From: Mesorhizobium_K sp040049215
GTDB lineage: Bacteria; Pseudomonadota; Alphaproteobacteria; Rhizobiales; Rhizobiaceae
Assembly (NCBI RefSeq): GCF_040049215.1
Contig: NZ_JBDZDN010000003.1
Location: forward strand, 124,001-188,000
Direction: 5' to 3'
Length of the DNA stretch: 64,000 nucleotides
This document shows, piece after piece, positions 54,642 to 62,728 of the stretch. The notes under the pieces were generated by a model, which saw nothing but the letters and a program-made list of their open reading frames with translations, ran no database searches and had not been told where the DNA came from. Each line of letters opens with the position of its first letter. Within the stretch, counting starts at the first letter, position 1. The translations under genes were made by a program, and so were the position numbers.

Positions 54642-55379
54642 TTGCCAGCATCGAAGAACGGCCTTCTGATCGGACTGGTGCTTTGCGCCGGTATGCTGGC
54701 GGGGTGCAGCACCACCCGGCTCGAACCAGCGATATCGCCGCTCTCCGAACTCGGGGCCGACACGGTCGAAGTCTCCCAGTCCAGCGAATACGGCATCACG
54801 CTGCCCGACGAGGTGGCGGTGGTGCCGAGTTCCTTCGCCGAGCCGACGCCGGGCGATGATAGCGTCCAGCTCGCCTCCCTGCCGCGTCCGGAATTCCCGA
54901 ACCAGAACCCGGCGCGGGATGTCTTCCCCGAGGCGCCCGAGGCGCGCGTACCCGAAGGGCCGGCCGAGGACATCGTCTGGGCGCCACAGAACACGCCGCG
55001 CGGCGAGGTCGACCGGCTGATCGCCAAATACGCCGCGCTCTACGAGGTTCCCGAGACGCTGGTGCGCCGCGTCGTCAAGCGCGAGAGCAACTTCAACCCC
55101 AGGGCGCGCAACGGCCCCTATTGGGGGCTGATGCAGATCCTGCCGCAGACCGCCAAGGGCATGGGCTACCAGGGCACGGCCCAGGGCTTGCTCGACGCCG
55201 AAACCAACCTGAAATACGCGGTGAAATATCTGCGCGGCGCTTACATGGTCGCTGCCGGCAACCACGACCGCGCGGTGCGCTTCTACGCCAGCGGCTATTA
55301 TTACGACGCCAAGCGCAAGGGCATGCTCGAGGAAACCGGGCTGGGGCGCGACCGCAAGCGCAAACGCCAGAGCGTCTAG
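54642..55379 (+). CDS. Lipoprotein lytic transglycosylase (SLT domain)
   Basis: A 245-residue lipoprotein: LLIGLVLCAGMLAGC is the signal and lipobox (LAGC). A Pro-rich linker leads to the SLT domain (about 120-220): VKRESNFNPRARNG with the catalytic Glu, YWGLMQILPQTAKGMGY and NLKYAVKYLRGAY. It cleaves peptidoglycan between MurNAc and GlcNAc. A TTG at 54642 is needed to include the signal peptide; the first ATG (54693) lies inside it. The basic tail RDRKRKRQSV is unusual. Confidence 0.85.
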   Translation: MPASKNGLLIGLVLCAGMLAGCSTTRLEPAISPLSELGADTVEVSQSSEYGITLPDEVAVVPSSFAEPTPGDDSVQLASLPRPEFPNQNPARDVFPEAPEARVPEGPAEDIVWAPQNTPRGEVDRLIAKYAALYEVPETLVRRVVKRESNFNPRARNGPYWGLMQILPQTAKGMGYQGTAQGLLDAETNLKYAVKYLRGAYMVAAGNHDRAVRFYASGYYYDAKRKGMLEETGLGRDRKRKRQSV

Positions 55380-55396
55380 CGCGCCGGCCTGACCAG

Positions 55397-55657
55397 TCAG
55401 GCCTTCTTGGCTGCCGGTTTGGCGGCCGCCTTGGGCGCGCGCTTCTTCGGCACGGCCTTGGCGGGCTTGGGCGGCGGGGGCGGGGCCTCGGCCTCCATCT
55501 TCAGCCTGAGCGCGCGCAGCCGCGCGGTTTTGGCCTCGCGCTGCTTGGCCTCCGTCTCGAGGATCACGCGGGCGGCGTTGCTGGTGGTGCTGGCCTTGGA
55601 ATCCTGCCTGGAAGGGTTGGGAGCAAAAATGCCCCGCGCTTCGATCGACTTTGCCAT
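55397..55657 (-). CDS. Short basic Ala/Lys/Pro-rich protein
   Basis: An 86-residue protein. The first half (KASTTSNAARVILETEAKQR; EAKTARLRALRLKMEAE) is helical; the tail is a Pro/Lys/Ala repeat (PPPPPKPAKAVPKKRAPKAA) like those of histone-H1-type or nucleoid-associated proteins. AGGAGG precedes the ATG. Function unknown; DNA or RNA binding is a guess from charge. Confidence 0.72.
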   Translation of the reverse strand: MAKSIEARGIFAPNPSRQDSKASTTSNAARVILETEAKQREAKTARLRALRLKMEAEAPPPPPKPAKAVPKKRAPKAAAKPAAKKA

Positions 55658-55671
55658 CCGGGTCCTCCTGT

Positions 55672-55700
55672 AAAGAAAAAGGCCGGGCGTGTGCCCGACC
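55672..55700 (-). terminator. Terminator after the second cold-shock gene
   Basis: On the minus strand GGTCGGGC-ACAC-GCCCGGCC followed by TTTTTCTTT, 60 bp past the csp stop and just upstream of the next gene's ribosome-binding site. Confidence 0.85.
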
Positions 55701-55759
55701 TCCCGTCAGCATTCAGTCCCGCGCCGGTACATCCGTGGTCGCGGAACCGAGATGCGAAA

Positions 55760-55969
55760 TCATGCGGCCTGCAGGTTCTCTGCGGCGCTCTTGCCGGTCC
55801 GGTTGTCCTTCACGACCTCGAAGGAGAGCTTCTGGCCCTCGACGATGGTGCGCATGCCGGCGCGCTCGACGGCGGAAATGTGGACGAAAACGTCCGTGCC
55901 GCCATTGTCCGGCTGGATGAAACCAAAGCCCTTGGTTGCGTTGAAGAACTTAACGGTGCCAGTATTCAT
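55760..55969 (-). CDS. Cold-shock protein (CspA family), second copy
   Basis: A 69-residue cold-shock protein with KFFNATKGFGFIQPD (RNP1) and DVFVHISAVERAG (RNP2). About three quarters of it matches the product at 52116, so the two are paralogues 3.4 kb apart. AAGGAAG lies before the ATG. About 350 bp without a gene separate it from the ABC exporter and probably hold its leader and promoter. Confidence 0.94.
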   Translation of the reverse strand: MNTGTVKFFNATKGFGFIQPDNGGTDVFVHISAVERAGMRTIVEGQKLSFEVVKDNRTGKSAAENLQAA

Positions 55970-56327
55970 AACGACTTCCTTTCAATCGCTCATAGTTTTC
56001 GCGCGCGCCGCAACATGCGGCCCGGCGCATTTTCGATCGATTTTGAGAGGAGAAGATCGTCGTGGACGCGCTGTTTTGCGCAGCAACAAAGTTCGACAAG
56101 CAAGACCGATTGGTAATACATAGGCGGGTTTCGCCTGTTTATCAAGGTGCACGGATTTTGCCCGCGCCATCCTGAACCGCGAAAATCCGCCCCGGCCGGC
56201 GAAGCGACGCCGTCGCGGCGCCCGCCGCATTCGCGGCTGAAACGTTCGATCCGCACCATCCGCCCACCTGACTTTTGCGCTTTTTCCGCCTATCTCATGC
56301 TGCGGGCGCGAAGAGCAGGATCTTGTC

Positions 56328-57464
56328 ATGACGGACCAGGCGATGGTGGCGGACGGCGTTGCCGGCGCCGGACAGGCGCGCAAGCCGAGGCAGCCCGGCT
56401 GCATCCCCTCGGGCGAGGCGAGCTTCTACGACCAGCTCAAGATGATGTGGAGCGCCTTCATCGGCTCGCCGCTGAGAAGGCTGCTGTTCTGGGTCGGTTT
56501 CGGCATCTTCGCGCTGATCGTGGCGACGGCCTTCGGCCAGGTGCTGCTCAACCGCTGGAACCAGCCCTTCTACGACGCCATCGAGCGCAAGGACATGGCG
56601 GGCTTCCTCCACCAGCTCGTCGTCTTCGCCGAGATCGCCGGCGCGCTCCTGGTGCTCAACATCGCGCAGGGCTGGCTGAACCGCTATCTGCACATCAAGC
56701 TGCGCGAGGGGCTGGTGCGCGACCTGCTGGACGAATGGATGCGCCCCGGCCGCGCGCTGAAGCTCAAGCAATCCGGCGAGATCGGCGTCAACCCCGACCA
56801 GCGGCTGCACGAGGACGCCTGGCACCTCGCCGACCTCTCGGCCGACCTCGGCATCGGCTTCGTGCAGGCCGGCGTGCTTCTGGTCTCCTTCATCGGCGTG
56901 CTGTGGGCGATCTCGGAAGGGTTCGTGTTCCACTATGGCGGCCGCAGCTTCGCCATCCCCGGCTACATGGTGTGGGCAGCCCTTGCCTATGCCGGCACCG
57001 CCTCGGCGCTGTCCTGGCTGCTTGCCCGGCCGCTGGTGAGGCTGAACGCCGACCACTATGCGCGCGAGGCCGAGCTGCGCGTCTCGCTGGTCGAGGCCAG
57101 CCAGGGCGTCGAGGAGATCGCCAGCGCCGGCCGCGAGGGAGCGACAAGGGGCAGGCTGGAGCAAAACCTCACTGCTGCGCTGCTCACCGTGCGCCGCATC
57201 ATGACGGCGGCGATCCGCCTGCAATGGTTCACCGCGGGTTACGGCTGGGTGACTGTCGTGGCGCCGATCGTCATTGCCTCGCCGGTCTATTTCGCCGGCG
57301 ACCTCACTTTTGGGGGCCTGATGATGGCGGCCGCCGCCTTCACCCAGGTTCATTCGTCGCTGCGCTGGTTCGTCGACAACATCGGCGCGATTGCCGACTG
57401 GCGCGCCACGCTGATGCGCGTGGCGTCGTTCCGGCTGGCGCTGATCAGGGTGGGGGAGGGGTAG
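56328..57464 (+). CDS. ABC exporter membrane domain lacking its ATPase (SbmA/BacA-like)
   Basis: A 378-residue protein with the ABC_membrane_2 domain: FYDQLKMMWSAFIGSPLRRL, LNRWNQPFYDAIERKD, VNPDQRLHEDAWHLADLSAD and, near the end, DNIGAIADWRATLMRVASFR. Full YddA-type proteins go on for ~220 residues with a Walker ATPase, as at 12041. Here the frame stops just after the membrane domain, 8 bp before a palindromic repeat element, and no ATPase follows. SbmA/BacA proteins work without one, so a functional transporter is possible, but the sequence is of the ATPase-bearing type. I think it is truncated. Confidence 0.78.
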   Translation: MTDQAMVADGVAGAGQARKPRQPGCIPSGEASFYDQLKMMWSAFIGSPLRRLLFWVGFGIFALIVATAFGQVLLNRWNQPFYDAIERKDMAGFLHQLVVFAEIAGALLVLNIAQGWLNRYLHIKLREGLVRDLLDEWMRPGRALKLKQSGEIGVNPDQRLHEDAWHLADLSADLGIGFVQAGVLLVSFIGVLWAISEGFVFHYGGRSFAIPGYMVWAALAYAGTASALSWLLARPLVRLNADHYAREAELRVSLVEASQGVEEIASAGREGATRGRLEQNLTAALLTVRRIMTAAIRLQWFTAGYGWVTVVAPIVIASPVYFAGDLTFGGLMMAAAAFTQVHSSLRWFVDNIGAIADWRATLMRVASFRLALIRVGEG

Positions 57465-57472
57465 CGCTTGGC

Positions 57473-57637
57473 GCCTATCCTCTCCCTCGCGAAGCGGGGG
57501 AGAGGTGGCGCGCCGAAGGCGCGACGGAGAGGGGGTGTTGCGGACGTCTTCGACGTTTTGCATTTTCCTCCGGCGGCCCCCCCTCCGTCTCGGCTTCGCC
57601 TCGACACCTCCCCCCCGTTCCGGGGTGGAGGATAGGC
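57473..57637. repeat. Palindromic repeat element (about 165 bp) at the end of the ABC gene
   Basis: The ends GCCTATCCTC and GAGGATAGGC are inverted, and CTCCCTCGCGAAGCGGGGGAG and similar inner stems follow. It looks like a MITE-type or intergenic palindromic element common in rhizobia. It lies where the ATPase domain of the ABC gene would be expected. The rest of 57465-57715 holds no gene. Confidence 0.75.
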
Positions 57638-57715
57638 ACACTTCATCATCGCCACGCCCTGCCTTCGCAGTCCGGCTCTCTCCCTCCTGGCGTCCGGCAA
57701 AGGCGGTCGATCGCA

Positions 57716-58639
57716 TCACGACGTGTCGCGATGCTCGAGCACCTCGAAGGCGAGCCAGTGGAGGTCGTTCAGGACCTCGTACACTTCATGACGCCGCCGG
57801 TTGGCGGGACGCTGGCCTGGCGCGCGGCCCGGTCGCAGCGGCCAGACGCGGCGGGCAAGCCTCTTGTTTTGCGCGCCTGCGGCGTCCGGACTTTTGTTTT
57901 GCGCGCCTGCGGCGTCGCGGCCGGCGCGTTTCCTCGTTCGCCAGCGGGCGAAGCGTTTTGCCTGTCCGGGCAGGTCGTCGAGTGCCGCGCCCAGCGCCTT
58001 GAGGCGGAGCGCAAGACGGGTGGCGTCGAGCGGATCGTCGGGCGCGGGCGGCAGGCGCGGCGTAATGGGCGACGGCGCGGTGACGCCGGGAAACGAGATG
58101 CGCGGAATGCTGGTTGCGGCCGGCCAGCGGCGGCGGAAGGATCGCCTGAGCGGATCGAGCAGCGGCAAGGCGAGGGCCGTTGCGTTCCGAGCCCTGCCTC
58201 CTCCTCCCCACAAAGGGGACACTGAATCGCGGACGCTCGCCGGGAGATAGATGCCGGTGCCGCCGGGCTTGCTGAGGAAGATCGACGCCGGTTTCGCCTT
58301 GCGCGGGCGCGGCGGCGGCAGTGTCAGCACCAGCCCGCGCGCCAAAACGATGACCAGCCGCCGCACGGCGGACTCGGCCGGCCTGATGAGGCGCAGGATC
58401 GCGCGGTGGAGATGGCGCGGCAGGGTCAGCTTCACCTCCCCCTTGAGGGGAGGTCGACGCGAAGCGTCGGGTGGGGGTTGCGGCGCTGCAATTACCCCCA
58501 CCCGGCGGTCTGACGACCGCCGACCTCCCCTCAAGGGGGAGGTGAACGCGGAGGCGTCCAGCCCCGCCATGGCGACAAGCATGGCCAGGATGCGCCTCAG
58601 CGCGTCGCTGTTTCTCTCGATTGCCAGATTCCAGTCCAT
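57716..58639 (-). CDS. Conserved rhizobial protein carrying repeat insertions in frame
   Basis: A 307-residue protein of unknown function. The N-terminus MDWNLAIERNSDALRRILAM and the core LPRHLHRAILRLIRPAESAV, then RRLVIVLARGLV, look like a conserved rhizobial family. A palindromic element (58431-58546) sits between them without breaking the frame and adds about 38 residues rich in Arg/Pro/Gly. A second region (about 58200) encodes another G-rich repeat, and a 10-residue unit DAAGAQNK.. is duplicated (57864-57916). AAGGAGG before the ATG supports real translation. It may be a degenerating gene. Confidence 0.68.
   Translation of the reverse strand: MDWNLAIERNSDALRRILAMLVAMAGLDASAFTSPLRGGRRSSDRRVGVIAAPQPPPDASRRPPLKGEVKLTLPRHLHRAILRLIRPAESAVRRLVIVLARGLVLTLPPPRPRKAKPASIFLSKPGGTGIYLPASVRDSVSPLWGGGGRARNATALALPLLDPLRRSFRRRWPAATSIPRISFPGVTAPSPITPRLPPAPDDPLDATRLALRLKALGAALDDLPGQAKRFARWRTRKRAGRDAAGAQNKSPDAAGAQNKRLARRVWPLRPGRAPGQRPANRRRHEVYEVLNDLHWLAFEVLEHRDTS
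57864..57916. repeat. 23-bp direct repeat, 30-bp period
   Basis: TTGTTTTGCGCGCCTGCGGC plus GTC occurs at 57864-57886 and again at 57894-57916, a period of ten codons, so the encoded peptide is duplicated in frame. Confidence 0.85.
58431..58546. repeat. 116-bp element with perfect 26-bp terminal inverted repeats
   Basis: The left arm 58431-58456 and right arm 58521-58546 are perfect reverse complements (starting TTCACCTCCCCCTTGAGGGG). The middle holds a second smaller palindrome (GGCGGTC-TGAC-GACCGCC at 58504-58521). It lies inside the coding region of the 57716-58639 gene. Confidence 0.92.
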
Positions 58640-58797
58640 CGCCGCCTCCTTTCAGGGCGGCGGGATTTTAACGTTGGGCGGAAGGGGCGGGGAAAAAGCG
58701 GCGGGGCGGGGAGGGGCGGAAACCGGGTAAGCAATTGATTTCACGGGCGAAAAACTTTGCGGCGGCGGAAATCTTCTCCACGTACCGCCTGCCTGCG

Positions 58798-59163
58798 CTA
58801 TTTGTCGACGAAGCCGCCGGCGGGCGCCTCATGCGGGATCGTCCAGCCGAAATAGACCTCGACGTCGATGATCCTGTCGCCGCGCACGGTCAGGATCTCG
58901 GTGTTGCGGAAGCGTTTTCCCGACGCGCCCTTGCCCTCATAGGTGACGAAGACGCGGTCGCCATCCTGCACGAGGTTTTTGTATTCGAAGCCGGCCGCCG
59001 TCTCGCTGTTCGGCCAGCAGCGCTCGAAATAGGTCTTGCGGTCGATGCAGTTGTCGAGCGGGCTGGTGAAATGAAAATCGTCGGCGATCACGGCTTCGAT
59101 CGCCGCGCGGTCCTTGTCGACATAGGCCTGAAAACAGCGTTTGACGATGGCGATGGCGTCCAT
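58798..59163 (-). CDS. NTF2/SnoaL-like protein
   Basis: A 121-residue single-domain NTF2-fold protein: IVKRCFQAYVDKDRAAIEAV, ADDFHFTSPLDNCIDRKTYF, then VFVTYEGKGASGKRFRNTEI. SnoaL-like members are small enzymes or ligand binders; the substrate is unknown. AGGAGG before the ATG at 59163 decides the start. It lies at the edge of the low-GC island. Confidence 0.85.
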   Translation of the reverse strand: MDAIAIVKRCFQAYVDKDRAAIEAVIADDFHFTSPLDNCIDRKTYFERCWPNSETAAGFEYKNLVQDGDRVFVTYEGKGASGKRFRNTEILTVRGDRIIDVEVYFGWTIPHEAPAGGFVDK

Positions 59164-59589
59164 GGGCTTGCCTCCTGCGGAGCAAACTGTCGAGGCGGGT
59201 GTGGGTTCCGCAGGGTCTGGGCTGAGGTTGTGGCCGGAGGGAGCGCGAGCAGGGCCGGAGCTGCCCGCGCAACCAGCGGGCGTCCGCTGCGACACGTGCC
59301 GGAGTGGAGGTTGTAGCGACCCATTCCCACAAGCAAGCTGCACGAGGAGTATGCGGGAGGTGGAGGGGTGGGGACAAGTTGGGAGAGGCGAAGAAACGCG
59401 GAAGTGATTGATTTCAGGGCGGTAAAGAGAATTGTGGGGATGGAAGTTGGTTTCACGGGGGTGGCGCATGTTTGCCCCTACTATAGCCCCATAGGATTCG
59501 GCCGAAGCTCAAAAATGCGCGGCACCGGCTCTACAAGTCGCCACCCCGGAGTAATATAAGCTAAGTGAGATGCTGGATGGGAGGGTATC
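59164..59589. other. Gene-free junction between core and accessory island
   Basis: No gene is supported here. GC falls from high to distinctly lower around 59400-59480, which I take as the island border. No tRNA or integrase is visible on this side. Confidence 0.5.
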
Positions 59590-60498
59590 GTGACCGATTT
59601 AGTCCGATTCGTCAGGGTTGATTTCGACCGTTTCAAAGCTTTTCAAAAATTCACCCTCCACCTCAGGCATTTTAATATTCTAGTAGGGCCGAACAACGCC
59701 GGAAAATCGACTGTGTTGGCTGCCTTCAGAATTCTGGCGTCTGGATTGAGGAGGGCGACATCCAAGAGACCAGAAATAGTGGCTGGACCGCAAGGTCCTA
59801 CCCATGGTTACGTCGTAGACTTAACAACCATATCTGTGGCAGAGGAAAATATCTTTTATAACTATGACGATAGCTATCCCTCCTTAATAAAATTTACGCT
59901 TTCGAACAAAAACGAACTTATTTTATATTTTGGAGAGCAAGGATCTTGTCATCTTATAGCTTCTGTCCCCAGAGGTAGGACGCCACTCTCGCCGAAAGAA
60001 TTCGTCAATAAATTTAACTGCCCGATAGGCTTTGTGCCAATTTTAGGGCCTGTAGATCACGATGAAATTCTATATGGAAAGGAGGCCGCGCGTCTTGCTT
60101 TGTTCAACTACAGGGCCGCTCGAAACTTCAGAAATATCTGGTACCATTATCCAGAAAAATTTGACGAGTTCAAGGAGACCTTAGTCAGAACTTGGCCCGG
60201 CATGGATATAGAGCGCCCGAGAATCGAACACGTCGAGGGAAAAGCTAGGCTATATATGTTCTGCCCGGAATCGAGAATACCACGCGAAATATTCTGGTCG
60301 GGGTTTGGATTCCAAGTTTGGTGTCAAATGCTAACTCATCTAGTTCAATCAAAAGAAAATTCGATATTCCTGATAGATGAACCTGACATATACCTTCATT
60401 CCGAGTTGCAGAGGCAACTTCTTTCTCTACTGAGAAATCTTGGCCCCGATATACTCATAGCAACACATTCGACCGAAATAATAACTGAGTCCGAGCCG
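59590..60498 (+). pseudogene. OLD/AAA15-like ATPase, 5' part (interrupted by mobile element)
   Basis: The first 303 residues of an AAA ATPase of the OLD/RecF-like kind. GPNNAGKST (33-41) is Walker A, IFLIDEPDIYLHSELQRQLL (258-277) holds Walker B and the D-loop, and LIATHSTEIITESEP the following His switch. The GTG start at 59590 has GGGAGG upstream. Low GC and many A/T-ending codons mark acquired DNA. After EP the frame enters the mobile element and would end 20 codons later. Past the element the chain continues as DEIVIVNKKRPHAQRV (63953 on), so a TOPRIM nuclease or similar domain may follow outside the window. OLD-type proteins act in phage defence. Confidence 0.85.
60491..60498. repeat. 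Target-site duplication, left copy
   Basis: CCGAGCCG, identical to 63945-63952, directly outside the left terminal repeat. Confidence 0.93.
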
Positions 60499-60515
60499 GG
60501 TACTGTCCTAATTAG
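60499..60515. repeat. Left terminal inverted repeat
   Basis: GGTACTGTCCTAATTAG; 16 of 17 positions match the inverted right end. The transposase stop codon lies inside it, and GTCCTAATTAGGAC (60505-60518) is a perfect 14-bp palindrome. Confidence 0.9.
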
Positions 60516-61362
60516 GACGAACTGCACTTTCGGTCATTGCTACCGCTACATCAATTAACTCCGCAACCGACCACAGGCGATCCGTCAATCCCAGCGCCAT
60601 TGCCGGCGTCATCTTCAAGCTCTCATGGACGCGGCAGAGATTGTAGTGCGCGACGAAGAGCGCGACCGCCGCCTCATGGTTCTCGACCTTCTTGCTGTAG
60701 CCGTTCGTCAATCGGGTGAACCGGCGCGAGCCCATGCGCACGGAAAGGTTGACGCGCTCGACGTGGCTGGTTGATGCCATGAACTCTGGCATCGCGCCGA
60801 ATACCCGTTCCTTGGCTACCTTTACGATGGCACCTGGCGAGTAGCGGCGAGCGGCGTTTACCGGCGGCTCGTTTACATAGGTCTTTACAATCTGCGTGTA
60901 GTGTACGCCGGGGCCGAAGACGGCGCGGATCGCCGGCTCGTAAGCCGGGAAGGCGTCGGACGTGATGAACGGCATTCCGAGGACGCGGGCGCGCACGTCC
61001 CTCACGAAGTCGAGCGTGGTTTCACCAGTGCGCTTGCCGACCCGGTAGCTGATAATCGCCTTGTCCAGCGGATCGAGCGCGAGGAACGTGTAGCAGTCGC
61101 CCTTGGTCGGATCGTCGTCGCGCTTCACGCGCTTTTGCTTCTTGCCGATGTATGCCCACAGCTCGTCAAACTGGAGCTGGTTGATGTTCAAGTCGCGGAA
61201 CATCATGTCATGCAGGGCAGCGCAACCGCGACCGATGCGGGCGCCAAGGCGCATGACGGTATCGCGGTGAGTTTCGGTCATGCGCTCGGTCGCGCGGATG
61301 GAGCAGCCCTCGATCAGGGCGGAGATGACGGCAACTTGCCGATCTTGGGGAAGAATGTTCAT
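60508..61362 (-). CDS. IS1-family-like DDE transposase
   Basis: A 284-residue transposase from a single frame. A helix-turn-helix lies near residues 20-45 (SIRATERMTETHRDTVMRLG). Candidate acidic catalytic residues are the Asp in QFDELWAYIGKK (66), the Asp in FITSDAFPAYE (136) and the Glu in HVERVNLSVRMGSRRF (202). This last motif, with the following NGYSKKVENHEAAV, matches the IS1 pattern (ERxNLxxRxxxxRL...SKxxxxHxxxxxxYxxxxNxxR). Unlike IS1 there is no frameshift between InsA and InsB. The ATG at 61362 lacks a clear ribosome-binding site; a TTG at 61371 is possible. The stop is within the terminal repeat. Confidence 0.88.
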   Translation of the reverse strand: MNILPQDRQVAVISALIEGCSIRATERMTETHRDTVMRLGARIGRGCAALHDMMFRDLNINQLQFDELWAYIGKKQKRVKRDDDPTKGDCYTFLALDPLDKAIISYRVGKRTGETTLDFVRDVRARVLGMPFITSDAFPAYEPAIRAVFGPGVHYTQIVKTYVNEPPVNAARRYSPGAIVKVAKERVFGAMPEFMASTSHVERVNLSVRMGSRRFTRLTNGYSKKVENHEAAVALFVAHYNLCRVHESLKMTPAMALGLTDRLWSVAELIDVAVAMTESAVRPN

Positions 61363-61520
61363 TGGGGCCAATCCAACGGTTATGGGATTGGCTTTGCGTC
61401 CGCCTCTGGCGGAAAGACCCAGAATCCGCTATATAGAGCGGAGGGTCATGACGCAGGGGGCCAAATCCCTGTGAAGTGATCCGGGGCCGGCTGTTCGCGC
61501 AGATCGGCCCCATTGATTCT

Positions 61521-61597
61521 TGGTTCCCCGGCCAGGACTCGGACCTGGATTGCCTCACTTGTAACGGCGGGCGTCCTACCAATTAGACGACCGGGGA
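61521..61597 (-). tRNA. tRNA-like gene, possible anticodon TAC, weak anticodon stem
   Basis: On the minus strand: acceptor TCCCCGG pairs with CCGGGGA, a discriminator A, and an encoded CCA. The D arm GTCT-AATTGGTA-GGAC and T arm CCAGG-TCCGAGT-CCTGG are both good (T-loop lacks the second T). The anticodon region GTTACAA has T33, a TAC triplet and A37, which would read valine codons, but its stem pairs poorly. It may be a degenerate or phage-type tRNA, or a tRNA mimic. It lies inside the mobile element. Confidence 0.55.
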
Positions 61598-61861
61598 GAG
61601 CTAAGTAGCCTATTGCAGGGGCTGGCACCTTTCCTTCGCGGGTCCGGGTGCCGGCCCCTTCCTTCATCCTCGCCCCGGTAGCGTCGGCTGCCGTGCCGGG
61701 GCTCTGACTGTTGTCATCGTAGGTCTCCGCTTCGATCTGGAATCACCCTACCTTCTGCATCCGTACCCGTCAAGAGGTATGGTAGAGGTACCGCATATCT
61801 TTTTTCGTTTGACGAGGTGAAGGTAAGCGTGGTAGTTACGGCCACCATATAGGAGGCTGGC
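61598..61861. other. Gene-free leader region inside the mobile element
   Basis: No coding region supported. Several GC-rich inverted stretches (around 61640-61700) are followed by A/T-richer DNA with a possible promoter for the next gene: TTGACG at 61809-61814, then TAGTTA at 61833, and AGGAGG just before the ATG. Confidence 0.45.
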
Positions 61862-62665
61862 ATGACCGACGCGCCCAACGACGACACCGACTACATGAAG
61901 CAGCCCCGTTTCCGTAGTCCGCCCTATCCGTCTATCCCGCTGGCAAAAGCAATCGACCGTTTAGGTGCCTTCTACCAGAAGGCCCTCCATCACGCGGTGC
62001 CGATCACTGTTGCCGCGAGCGCATGGGAATACGCACCAAAGAGCAGCGGGCTTTTCGCGACCGTTGCGGCCCTAAAGCAGTTCGGCTTCATGACGGACGA
62101 AGGGTCGGGCGATAAGCGCCGCTTCAAGCTCACCGACCGCGCAATCCGCATCGTCCGCGATACCGACCCAAAGTCGGAGAAGCGGATAGCGGCGATCCGT
62201 GCGGCGGCGTTATCGCCCAAGATTCATTCAGAACTGTGGGAGCAGTATGGTGTCGCCGGTGCATCCGGTGCGATGGATGTTGCGGTCAAGAGTTATCTCA
62301 CCCTGGATCGCGCTGACGACGGAGCCGCCCCTTATTCAAATGCCGCTGCTGATGAACTCATTTCAGAGTATCGCCAGACGGTAACGTTTGCTGGACTGCT
62401 GGAATCGGACGATGTATCCTCTAATGAGGTCGGGTCTGAAGACACCGACAACCTTAGCGATGATGAGAAAGCAAAGATGGAACAGAACCTTGCCGGTCAG
62501 CAGCATCGCGATCCTCCGCCACCCCCGCCACCGCCCCCAAGCGAGTTGAATGACATTCGGGTCGAGTTCTTCGGTGGCAAGGTGCGTATCAATGCGCTGA
62601 TGGACAAAGACGGACTGGAGGATTTGGAAAAGAAGATCGCCGCTTTCAAGACGATCCTTTCCTAA
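61862..62665 (+). CDS. Passenger protein, winged-helix-like with polyproline linker, unknown function
   Basis: A 267-residue acidic protein I do not recognise by name. Residues about 55-105 (GLFATVAALKQFGFMTDEGS; KRRFKLTDRAIRIVRD) look like a winged helix. Helices follow (AAALSPKIHSELWEQYGVAG), then an acidic region, a run of nine prolines at about 220-228, and a short folded end (DIRVEFFGGKVRINALMDKD). The front half recalls DUF5343-type proteins. AGGAGG before the ATG and a terminator after the stop show it is expressed as a single gene. It is cargo of the transposon. Confidence 0.75.
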   Translation: MTDAPNDDTDYMKQPRFRSPPYPSIPLAKAIDRLGAFYQKALHHAVPITVAASAWEYAPKSSGLFATVAALKQFGFMTDEGSGDKRRFKLTDRAIRIVRDTDPKSEKRIAAIRAAALSPKIHSELWEQYGVAGASGAMDVAVKSYLTLDRADDGAAPYSNAAADELISEYRQTVTFAGLLESDDVSSNEVGSEDTDNLSDDEKAKMEQNLAGQQHRDPPPPPPPPPSELNDIRVEFFGGKVRINALMDKDGLEDLEKKIAAFKTILS

Positions 62666-62675
62666 TCACGAAAAA

Positions 62676-62701
62676 GCCCGCCTCGTTGAATTGAGGCGGG
62701 C
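62676..62701. terminator. Bidirectional terminator between convergent passenger genes
   Basis: GCCCGCCTC-GTTGAATT-GAGGCGGGC. On the minus strand it is followed by TTTTTCG, on the plus strand by TCACATTTT. It separates the 61862 gene from the antitoxin-like gene. Confidence 0.88.
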
Positions 62702-62728
62702 TCACATTTTGAGAGTGTGACTCAGGAA

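Noticed and set aside
56328..57464. True BacA/SbmA identity for the ATPase-less exporter
   Set aside because: The length would fit, but the residue pattern is that of the ATPase-fused group, and the frame stops at a repeat.
60499..60558. Native C-terminus for the ATPase (the last 20 codons of the open frame)
   Set aside because: These codons are the transposon end and the antisense of the transposase. The true continuation is at 63953.
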